DNA of 64,000 nt from Rhabdophis nuchalis (Eukaryota; Chordata; Lepidosauria; Squamata; Natricidae). The stretch is taken from assembly GCA_039707465.1 (NCBI GenBank), contig CM077647.1, positions 176,200,663 through 176,264,662 of the forward strand, in the 5' to 3' direction. Below, piece by piece: positions 31,801 to 43,800 of the stretch (position 1 is its first letter; every line of letters starts with the position of its first letter). A program made the position numbers and the translations under genes. A model generated the notes under the pieces. That model was not told the DNA's origin and did not search any database. It worked only from the letters and a program-made list of their open reading frames with translations.

Positions 31801-34800
31801 CCACACCCATTTGGAGCACTCAGGTGACCCTCATGACTCAGATAAAGCTCCAGATAACCTTAATGACTTGCTGAAAGAATGCAAATGACCACTTTCTGCA
31901 AGAAGTATAAATCCTTCCCCGCCATCTAATCAGAGCTGAAGAAGCTTCTTGGATGAGAAGTGTAACACCTTCAAAGAAAAACCAGAAAGCCCTGTTGCCT
32001 CTTGAAAAACCAATGACCTGGATGACCGAGAATCTCCAGAGGCAATAAGTCTAAGTGTTATTGCTATCTAAAATTATCCTCAGCTAGTTCTCTAATGCAC
32101 TTCCCTTTGGCTCATGAACATTTTAGAGTTGGGATGTACAGCATTCTCTCTCTATCAATATTCAAGAGGAATGGACCAAATAGTCCTTTTCAGCTGTGAC
32201 CTCCACCCTTTGAAAGAACTCTATGTTCTTTCTCCCTCTCTATCTCCCTCTCTCTATCTCCCTCTCTCCCTCTCCTCTCTCTCCAATTCTCTGTATCTCT
32301 GTATGCGTGTCTGTCTCTCTGTCAATTGAGTCTCAGAGGATGAAATATGGTTGAAGGAAATTTGTCAGGTTTCAGGATATCAAATACCTTCGTACTAATG
32401 AATAAGAAACAATGTGGGATGAGTTTAGATATGGTCCAAATTTGATTATTTGGTTGTTTAAATAGTGAATATAAATTATATCTGAATCAAGTTGTATGAT
32501 ATCAATACCTCATTCTGATTTTGATTTGTTACCTGCTGTTCTATTTTTCCTTTGTAAGTAACATTACATTATTTCTAGAACAGACCCGTGTCATTCTCTG
32601 AAATATAGATTATCTATATTGTAAGTGTACTTATTTGATATTTGTTAGAGCAATGGAAGAATGACTAAGTGAAAATTCAAAATACTGGCAATTACTATCC
32701 TTTCAACTCTATCTCCCTTTCATTCTTTTTCAAGTAGCTCCATTCATTTCTTCAAGGCATTTCTTTCAACAATACAGCTGGGGAGAGAATATTCCTGAAT
32801 GAGAAAGGAGAAGCAACTGGTGGATTCGACATCACCAACTTGATCACTTTCCCAAATAGATCCTTTCAGAGAGTTAGAATTGGAGAGATGGATCCTCAAA
32901 TTCCCAATGTGAAGGGATTAATCATTGACAAAGAGGTGATTGTCTGGCACCCAGCTTTTAACCAGGTGTGGATTCATTTAATCAACAATTCCTTGATACC
33001 TTATGATCCCATATTGAACACAATCTCTTTAGATATCTAATAAGTGTTTTTGAAAAAAATGACATATTCTGTACAAATATTGTAAACGATCAAGCATTCA
33101 TCAAATTTACAAAATGACATTACAATTTAAATTCATATTTGGGTTGCATATCCATTTGAAATCACAGGAGTTGTAATCACATATATCTCTTTATCTACCC
33201 TGCCATTCTCCAAACACGTCCTTTGCACATCCTTATAATATCAACATTTTAATGGATAGAATAAATATGCAATAGCTCAATGGTTAAAGACACTGAGCTT
33301 GTCAGCTGGATAGCTGAGACCTGAGCATCATGCAATAGGGTGAGCTCCCATGCCTGCTTCAGCTCCTCCTCACCTAGGAATTCAAAAGCATGCAAATGTG
33401 AGTAGATTCATATGTACCACTTTGGTGGGAAGGTAACAATGCTCCTGGTGCCTTTGGCACATAGCCCCGTTGGCCACATGACCATGGAAAATATCTTTGG
33501 GGGATTTGACAGGAGGTTTTCCAGCTGGACAGACCTGGGGGGTGTGAGCTCTGAAGAGCCTCATATGAATACTGTCTGACTAAATCTGGGGATCCTTTTT
33601 TGGATCAGACCCCCCCCCCTGGAGGGGGGGCAAAGAGGGGCAGCATCTCATCAGACCGAGAGGGAGGTAACAGATCCCTCGTAGGTCAGAGATTTGCCCT
33701 ATGAATCGGAATCGGGGCAGCAGCCTGCAATATGGCTGACAAGAGTCCACTCAGTCCAAGACTGAGTGGCTGTGGCTTCCGGCACCCCGGTTCAGCCAGA
33801 TTACTCCAACTCTGGCCATTGGGGGCGAAACACCGGCCCCCGTGGAGAGGGCGCGCAATTTGGGTGTCCTCCTGGATTCCCGGCTGTCTATGGAAGATCA
33901 TGTGGCAGCCGTGGCCAGAGGGGCGTTTCATCAGGTACGCCTGATGCGCCAATTGCGCCCCTTACTGGACCGGGATGCCTTACGCACAGTCACTCAAGCA
34001 CTCGTCACCTCTCGACTCGACTACTGTAATGCTCTCTACATGGGGCTCCCCTTGAGGTGCACCCGAATGCTGCAGCTAGTCCAGAACGCAGCCGCGCGGG
34101 TGATTACGGGAGCCCCCAGATGCTCCCACATAACACCGATCCTGCGCGAGCTGCACTGGCTTCCTGTGGTCTTTCGGGTGCGCTTCAAGGTCTTGACGAC
34201 CATCTTTAAAGCGCTCCATGGCTCGGGGCCTAGTTATATGCGAGACCGCCTCCTGCCCCATACATCCCTCAGACCGATACGCTCCCACAGAGAGGGCCTC
34301 CTCAGGGTGCCGTCGGCTGGACAATGCCGACTGGCGACACCCAGGGGAAGAGCCTTCTCTGTGGCGGGCCCTGCCCTTTGGAATGACCTACCCCCTGAAC
34401 TCCGCACCATCTCCGACCTCCGCCTCTTCCGCAAGTGTCTGAAGACACACCTATTCCACCTAGCCGGCCTAGCGTAACCTCCATACTGATTATTAGATAG
34501 TTTTAAATTTGGGATTTTAATTCGGTTTTTAGCGCAGGGTTTATTTATTAGAATAAGTATTTTAAATTTTGATATATTTTATATATTTTGTATCTATTTT
34601 AACATCCCTGTGCGCCGCCCTGGGTCCATTTGGAGAAGGGCGGGGTATAAATTTAATAAATAAAATAAATAATAAAATAAATAAGATGCTGATTTCAAGT
34701 CAAAGCAAATGAACAGGAAGGTTAGGAAGAGACAAAAGACCAGTAAGAAAATTTATCTAACCCACAGCCATAAATCAAACTTGGAAAAGGCAAAGAAGAC

Positions 34801-37800
34801 TTGAGATCATAAATAATATTGATGGTCAGAGTGGGATTTTTTCAAAAAGAAAGAAAGAAAGAAAAGGAAAACGGAGGGTTGAAACACCAGCCACCCCAAA
34901 AGCTATTTGTTTGAAACAATTTTGGAGAGAAAGGGAGAAAGCAGAGAAATGACAAACCCACTCAAATATAAACTCTAAATTTGGTTTTGGATTTGAAATA
35001 GAAACCAAACATTCTGAAGGATTTACTTAATTTGAACTTCTTCCAACTAATGTATCTTAAGCATCTCCAAAAAATCAAGAAGAAGCACTTCTTCTCACTG
35101 ATAACTGATAACCTAACCTTGACTGTGTGGGAAGTTTTTATCAACCAGATACCATAAATCAGAATTTGGAAAAGCAGGAAGCAAAAGAGAAATGTACCTG
35201 AATCTGGCTGTTTGAAAGTTTGTTCCAATTGATATATTTTGAGCAGCTGTAGTTGACTGGAGGTGGAAGGTGGCAAGGGAAAGGATAATAACAGAGTCAA
35301 GAACTGGGAAATATGAAGGGTTTCCCCCCCTCTTTCTTCCTTTTTTTTCTTTGCAAAAGATTAAGATGGCCCCAGATTCTCTTCCGGTTTCACAGAAGTT
35401 GAATTAACTGAATTTAAGGTGGACCAGAACCTCGAAATAAGACTTGTATAACTAACTGCAATTTTGGAACTGGACATTAAGGAAGAACAAAAGACCAAGA
35501 TACAATACAATAAAATACAATAGCAGAGTTGGAAGGGACATTGGAGGTCTTCTACTCCAACCCCCTGTCTAGGCAGGAAACCCTATAACATTTCAGACAA
35601 ATGGCTATCCAACATCTTCTTAAAGACTTCTTAAAGACTTCTTAAAGTGTTGGGACAAGATGGCTCCCATTGCTCTTCCCCACAGCAGCTGAAGTAGATA
35701 AATTTAAGGTGGATCATAAATCTGAAATGAGAACTTTATAACTAACTGTAACTTTGGAACTGGATCATGGAAAACTGGGAATTTGAAGAAATACGTGAAA
35801 CTATTTATTTATTTATTTATTTTATTAAATTTATACCCCGCCCTTCTCCTTGTTAGGACCCAGGGCGGCGCACAGGCATCTTAAAAACACAAAATACAAT
35901 AAATATCAATTAAAATGTAATTAAATTCATTTACCCGTGCTAAAAACCCAATATTAATAACCCTACCAAATTACAAACTATAAAATAAAATGTGCACAAA
36001 TCATTAAAATCAAGCCAAAATAGAATTCTTATTCCAGAAAAGCAGATAACTAAAGGAGGAGAGGGGCAAGACAATGAAGGGGTAGAAATTGAGGGAAATA
36101 AAAAGCAGACCAAAAACTCCATTGTTCTTGGCAGTGGTATAGGGAAAATTATAAAAAGGGAAATGTCCCAACAAAAGGGAATATTGTATTCCTAAATATG
36201 ACAATAAAATGGAGTTGCTAATTGGTTGACTATAATAATGGAAAGATACCAAAACAAAGCTTAAAATATATGGAATATGGATAAATATGAAACGGATATG
36301 GGGAGGTTGTAGAGGTTTGTGATTCACTTTTATACATGATAATTAAACTGAGTTGTGAATTGATTGAATATGACAATAGAAGGACAACTAAGCTTGGGTT
36401 AAAAACATATGAAACATAGACATGTATGGAACATTTAAGATGATGAATAAAGTGAGATGTTTACTGCTTGTTATTCTATATAATAGATTAAGGGAATTAT
36501 AATGAACATTGAACAACGAGGATTGCCATTTATCACAAATTGGGGGCATTTAAGGATGTATAGTTATATAAAAGTAATGATGAGAATAGCTGGGAATTGT
36601 AACCAGGTCTACATCTTGGCCAAAATTAGGCAGGAGGGATGGGTTAAAAAGCACAATGACTATAGATGTATACTTTTTGTTCTAGTTTTTTTTTTATAAA
36701 AATGAAGGAGAATACATGTTAAAATTAAATATGTATATTGAAAAGGAACTATAAATACCATCAACATAAAATGGAGCATGCTCAGAAGCTCTAATACACC
36801 AAGTAAATGAGTTGGAAGTAGAGAAGAGAGGTGAGGGAAGAAGAGAGGGATAGGAGAGAGGGCAGTGGGTGGAAGAGGAGAAGAGAAATGAGTGGAAAGG
36901 GGAGAGAGGAAAAGGAGAGAGGAAGGGCAAGAAGAGAAGGGAAGGATGACAGAGGGAAGAAAGGAGGGAGGGAGGGGGAGGAGAGAGGAGAAAAAAAGTG
37001 ATGGGTAAGTTACAAATATGGTGTATGGAGAGCACAGGATCCAATAATTGTTTTGGGAGTTGATGGTAATCGCCACCAAATTTTCACACAATGTTCCTTA
37101 CAAGAGCAGCACCAATGATACGTACAAATTGTGTGGACATGGCACACTGGTGCCAGGTACAAGCCACACCAATGTACAACAGCAGCTCTTTTGTGTTTTC
37201 CTCACTCACTTGCAACGCCCCCTGCCTCCTCCCCTCTCCCAACTCTCCATGCCTTCAACGGACCTCCCTACACAACCACCCCTGCCTCCTCCCCCCTCCC
37301 AACTCTCCATACCTGCAACAGAGCTCCCTGCGCCACACCCCCTGCCTCCTCCCCCTCCCAACTCTCCATGCCTGCAACGGAGCTCCCTGTGCCACGCCCC
37401 CTGCCTCTTCCCCCCTCCCAACTCTCCATACCTGCAACAGAGCTCCCTGCGCCACACCCCCTGCCTCCTCCCCCTCCCAACTCTCCATGCTTGCAACAGA
37501 GCTCTCTGCACCATGCCCCCTGCCTCCTCCTCCCTCCCAACTCTCCATACCTGCAACAGAGCTCCCTGCACCACACCCCCTGCCTCCTCCCCCTCCCAAC
37601 TCTCATTGCCTGCAATGGAGCTCCCTACACCACCACCCCTACCTCCCCCCTCCCAAATCTCCATGCCTGCAATAGAGGTCCCTGCGCCACTCCCCCTGCC
37701 TCCTCCCCCCTCCCAACTCTCCATACCTGCAACAGAGCTCCCTGCGCCACTCCCCCTGCCTCCTCCCCCCTCCCCACTCTCCATACCTGCAACAGAGCTC

Positions 37801-40800
37801 CCTGCGCCACGCCCCCTGCCTCCTCCCCCCTCCCAACTCTCCATACCTGCAACAGAGCTCCCTGCACCACACCCACTGCCTCCCCCCCTCCCAACTCTCC
37901 ATGCCTGCAATGGAGCTCCCTACACCACCACCCCTGCCTCCCCCCCTCCCAACTCTCCATGCCTGCAACAGAGCTCCCTGCGCCATGCCCCCTGCCTCAT
38001 CCCCCCTCCCAATTCTCCATAGCTGCAACAGAGCTCCCTGCGCCACACCCCCTGCCTCCTCCCCCTCCCAACTCTCCATGCCTGCAATAGAGCTCCCTGC
38101 GCCACGCCCCCTGCCTCCTCCACTCTCCCAACTCTCCATGCCTGCAACGGAGCTGCCTGAGCCACCTTGCCTACTCCCCCCTCCCAACTCTCCATACCTG
38201 CAACAGAGCTCCCTGCGCCACGCCCCCTGCCTCCTCCACCCTCCCCACTCTCCATACCTGCAACAGATCTCCCTGCGCCACGCCCCCTGCCTCCTCCCCC
38301 CTCCCAACTCTCCATACCTGCAACAGAGCTCCCTGCACCACACCCCCTGCCTCCCCCCCTCCCAACTCTCCATGCCTGCTATGGAGCTCCCTGCGCCACA
38401 CCCCCTGCCTCCCCCCTCCCAACTCTCCATACCTGCAACGGAGCTCCCTACACCACCACCCCTGCCTCCCCCCCTCCCAACTCTCCATGCCTGCAACAGA
38501 GCTCCCTGCGCCATGCCCCCTGCCTCCTCCCCCCTCCCAACTCTCCATAGCTGCAACAGAGCTCCCTGCGCCACACCCCCTGCCTCCTCCCCCTCCAAAC
38601 TCTCCATGCCTGCAATAGAGCTCCCTGCGCCATGCCCCCTGCCTCCTCCCCCTCCCAACTCTCCATGCCTGCAACAGAGCTCCCTGCACCACCACCCCTG
38701 CCTCCTCCCCCCTCCCAACTCTCCATGCCTGCAACAGAGCTCCCTGCGACACGCCCCCTGCCTCCTCCCCCCTCCCAACTCTCCATGCCTGCAACAGAGC
38801 TCATGCGCCATGCCCCCTGTCTCCTCCTGCTCCCAACTCTCCATGCCTGCAACGGAGCTCCCTGCACCACGCCCCCTGCCTCCTCCTCCCTCCCAACTCT
38901 CCATACCTGCAACAGAGCTCTCTGCACCACACCCCTTGCCTCCTCCACCTCCCAACTCTCCATGCCTGCAATGGAGCTCCCTGCGCCACACCCCCTGCCT
39001 CCTCCCCCTCCCAACTCTCCATACCTGCAACAGAGCTCCCTGTGCCACACCCCCTGCCTCCTCCCCCTTCCAACTTTCCATGCCTGCAACGGAGCTCCCT
39101 GCGCCAAACCCCTGCCTCCTCCCCCCTCCCAACTCTCCATACCTGCAACAGAGCTCCCTGAGCCACACCCCCTGACTCCTCTCCCTCCCTACTCTCCATG
39201 CCTGCAATGGAGCTCCCTGCGCCACACCCCCTGCCTCCTCCCCCTCCCAACTCTCCATACCTGCAACAGAGCTCCCTGTGCCACACCCCCTGCCTCCTCC
39301 CCCTCCCAACTCTCCATGCCTGCAATGGAGCTCCCTGCGCCATGCCCCCTGCCTCCTCTCCCCTCCCAACTCTCCATGCTTGCAACGGAGCTCTCTGCAC
39401 CATGCCCCCTGCCTCCTCCTCCCTCCCAACTCTCCATACCTGCAACAGAGCTCCCTTTGCCACACCCCTGCCTCCTCCCACTCCCAACTCTGCATGCCTG
39501 CAATGGAGCTCCCTGTGCCACACCCCCTGCCTCCTCCACTCTCCCAACTCTCCATGCCTGCAACGGAGCTCCCTGCTCCACGCCCCTGCCTCCTACCCCC
39601 TCTCAACTCTCCATACCTGCAACAGAGCTCCCTGCGCCATGCCCCCTTCCTCCTCCCCCCTCCCAACTCTCCATAGCTGCAACAGAGCTCCCTGCGCCAC
39701 GCCCCCTGCCTCCTCCCCCTCCCAACTCTCCATGCCTGCAATAGAGCTCCCTGCGCCATGCCCCCTGCCTCCTCCCCCTCCCAACTCTCCATACCTGCAA
39801 CAAAGCTCCCTGTGCCACGCCCCCTGCCTCCTCCACTCTCCCAACTCTCCATGCCTGCAACGGAGCTGCCTGAGCCACCTTGCCTAATCCCCCCTCCCAA
39901 CTCTCCATACCTGCAACAGAGCTCCCTGCGCCACGCCCCCTGCCTCCTCCCCCCTCCCAACTCTCTATACCTGCAACAGAGCTCCCTGCACCACCACCCC
40001 TGCCTCCCCCCTTCCCAACTCTCCATGCCTGCAACAGAGCTCCCTGCGCCATGCCCCCTGCGTCCTCCCCCCTCCCAACTCTCCATAGCTGCAACAGAGC
40101 TCCCTGCGCCACACCCCCTGCCTCCTCCCCCTCCCAACTCTCCATGCCTGCAATAGAGCTCCCTGCGCCATGCCCCCAGCCTCCTCCCCCTCCCAACTCT
40201 CCATGCCTGCAACAGAGCTCCCTGCACCACCACCCCTGCCTCCTCCCCCCTCCCAACTCTCCATGCCTGCTATGGAGCTCCCTGCGCCACACCCCCTGCC
40301 TCCCCCCCTCCCAACTCTCCATACCTGCAACGGAGCTCCCTACACCACCACCCCTGCCTCCCCCCCTCCCAACTCTCCATGCCTGCAACAGAGCTCCCTG
40401 CGCCATGCCCCCTGCGTCCTCCCCCCTCCCAACTCTCCATAGCTGCAACAGAGCTCCCTGCGCCACACCCCCTGCCTCCTCCCCCTCCCAACTCTCCATG
40501 CCTGCAATAGAGCTCCCTGCGCCATGCCCCCAGCCTCCTCCCCCTCCCAACTCTCCATGCCTGCAACAGAGCTCCCTGCACCACCACCCCTGCCTCCTCC
40601 CCCCTCCCAACTCTCCATGCCTGCAACAGAGCTCACTGCGACACGCCCCCTGCCTCCTCCCCCGTCCCAACTCTCCATGCCTGCAACAGAGCTCATGCGC
40701 CATGCCCCCTGTCTCCTCCTCCTCCCAACTCTCCATGCCTGCAACGGAGCTCCCTGCGCCACGCCCCCTGCCTCCTCCTCCCTCCCAACTCTCCATACCT

Positions 40801-43800
40801 GCAACAGAGCTCTCTGCACCACACCCCTTGCCTCCTCCCCCTCCCAACTCTCCATGCCTGCAATGGAGCTCCCTGCGCCACAACCCCTGCCTCCTCCCCC
40901 TCCCAACTCTCCATACCTGCAACAGAGCTCCCTGTGCCACACCCCCTGCCTCCTCCCCCTTCCAACTTTCCATGCCTGCAACGGAGCGCCCTGCGCCACA
41001 CCCCTGCCTCCTCCCCCCTCCCAACTCTCCATACCTGCAACAGAGCTCCCTGCGCCACACCCCCTGCCTCCTCCCCCTCCCTACTCTCCATGCCTGCAAT
41101 GGAGCTCCCTGCGCCACACCCCCTGCCTCCTCCCCCTCCCAACTCTCCATACCTGCAACAGAGCGCCCTGTGCCACACCACCTGCCTCCTCCCCCTCCCA
41201 ACTCTCCATGCCTGCAATGGAGCTCCCTGCGCCATGCCCCCTGCCTCCTCTCCCCTCCCAACTCTCCATGCTTGCAACGGAGCTCTCTGCACCATGCCCC
41301 CTGCCTCCTCCTCCCTCCCAACTCTCCATACCTGCAACAGAGCTCCCTGTGCCACACCCCCTGCCTCCTCCCACTCCCAACTCTGCATGCCTGCAATGGA
41401 GCTCCCTGTGCCACGCCCCCTGCCTCCTCCACTCTCCCAACTCTCCATGCCTGCAACGGAGCTCCCTGCTCCACGCCCCTGCCTCCTACCCCCTCTCAAC
41501 TCTCCATACCTGCAACAGACTTCCCTGCGCCACAACCCCTGCCTCCGCCCCCTCCCAACTCTCCATGCCTGCAATGGAGCTCCCTGCGCCACGCCCCCTG
41601 CCTCATCCACTCTCCAAACTCTCCATACCTGCAACAGAGCTCCCTGTGCCACACCCCCTGCCTCCTTCCCCTCCCAACTCTCCATACCTGCAACAGAGCT
41701 CCCTGCGCCACACCCCCTGCCTCCTCCCCCTCCCAACTCTCCATGCCTGCTATGGAGCTCCCTGCGCCACACCCCCTGCCTCCCCCCCTCCCAACTCTCC
41801 ATACCTGCAACGGAGCTCCCTGCGCCACACCCCCTGTCTCCTCCCCCTCCCAACTCTCCATGCCTGCAATGGAGCTCCCTGCGCCACACCCCTGCCTCCT
41901 CCCCCCTCCCAACTCTCCATACCTGCAACAGAGCTCTCTGTGCCACACCCCCTGCCTCCTCCCCCTCCCAACTCTCCATGCCTGCAATGGAGCTCCCTGC
42001 GCCACACCCCCTGCCTCCTCCCCCTCCCAACTCTCCATACCTGCAACAGAGCTCCCTGCGCCACACCCCCTGCCTCCTCCCCCTCCCAACTCTCCATGCC
42101 TGCACCTGATGTCGTGGCTGACTTTGCATTGGACAATATGCTGGGGTCAAAGGGGCTTAAGGGTTGGGTTATGCTTTGTTACGTATGTTGCGCGCCTAAA
42201 TGTTTCATTCCTTGCTTGACTTTGGCTGAAGCCTTATCATTATCAGTAAAAGTAGCCTTGAACATTATCAGTAAAAGTAGCCTTGAACCTTCTAAATGAA
42301 GTCAAGTGTGTTCTTCCTTGATTTATGATGGGAACAGTCATGACAAAATGCCTCCTCCCCCTCCCAACTCTCCATGCTTGCAATGGAGCTCCCTGCACCA
42401 CGCCCCCTGCCTCCTCTACTCTCCCAACTCTCCATGCCTGCAACAGAGCTCCCTGCGCCACGCCCCCTGCCTCCTCCCTCCTCCCAACTCTCCATACCTG
42501 CAACAGAGCTCCCTGCGCCACGCCCCCTGTCTCTTCCACTCTCCCAACTCTCCATGCCTGCAACGGAGCTCCCTGCGCCACGCCCCCTGCCTCCTCCCCC
42601 CTCCCAACTCTCCATGTGTCAGTCTCTGCTTTTGCCTGCAGCGCCTGACATAGTAAAATGGGGGGAGGGCTGGGGTTGCTTAGCTACTAAAGGAGCAGGA
42701 GGGGGAGAGAGACGGCCGCAGTCCTTATCACATCAGCTAACGGACTGCATTCCATTCTGATGATGACCCTGAGATGGAACTGCACCTGATGTCGTGGCTG
42801 ACTTTGCATTCGACAATATGCTGGGGTCAAAGGGGCTTAAGGGTTGGGTTATGCTTTGTTACATATATTGCGCGCCTAAATGTTTCATTCCTTGCTTGAC
42901 TTTGGCTGAAGCCTTATCATTATCAGTAAAAGTAGCCTTGAACCTTCTAAATGAAGTCAAGTGTGTTCTTCCTTGATTTATGATGGGAACAGTCATGACA
43001 AAAAAGCAAGGAATCCAATTACATTGTCTCTGAGCTAACCGCTTTAGCAGCGAGTGAGAAAATAAAACCTTCAAAAATGTCAGACGCAGGGAAAGAAGAT
43101 TTTCTGGGAGCCACGGCTCTAAATACAACCCCCCCCCGATCCAGCCCCCGTTTCCAGTCCAGATGTCCAGCAAGCCGAAGACAGGTCAGTCGTTGAACTT
43201 TTAAAGGATCTTAGCCTGGGAGGTGAATCTGAAGATTAATCAGTTCGTCACCGATGGTCAGAGGGAGTAGGCAGGAAAGGAATGTTTGAAGAACCCACTT
43301 GGGGAGTAACTACTAGACGCAGAAGGGCCCTCTCCCCCCCCTCCTGGGAGGTGCCAGATGAGGAAATTCTTCTAAGGCAAGAAGCCCAGAAGCTAATTTC
43401 GAGGGCTGATAAATTGAAACGCAGCAGGGAGAGAGGGGGAAAACGCTCCCCCGACCCTCTGGGCGGGTTATTACCAAGAAGAGAGAAACAGAAACCCCGA
43501 ACGGGAGGGAACCTGGCAGAGAAAGATGATCGTACACAGCGGCTAGAGACAGCCAGGGCACTTTTCCTGAATCACATTTATCGCCTACACGGAGTTGCTC
43601 GACATATTATTTCTGATAGAGGAGTTCAGTTCACTTCTCGGTTTTGGAAGGAACTCTTGAAGATGATTGGCTCCTCCCAGGGATTGAGTTCCTCCCACCA
43701 CCCGCAGACGAACGGAGCTTGTGAGAGGGCTAATTCCGTTTTGGAACAATATTTGCGATGTTTCATTAATTACCAACAGGACGATTGGGCCGACCTCTTA

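Noticed and set aside
37639..40233. 864-codon open frame on the minus strand, and similar long frames on both strands to 42219
   Set aside because: All lie in the 59-60 bp minisatellite. Several frames on both strands are open over the same bases, so openness comes from the repeat lacking stops. No start context, domain or independent evidence of coding.
37211..42616. CRISPR-like or centromeric satellite array
   Set aside because: Repeats are directly adjacent with no unique spacers, and the setting is an animal intron. A centromeric satellite would be far longer and not confined to one intron.
37211..42616. PRDM9-type recombination hotspot motif in the CCTCCCC-rich unit
   Set aside because: The resemblance is to a degenerate C-rich motif defined in human; PRDM9 fingers differ by species. 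Not supportable from this sequence alone.
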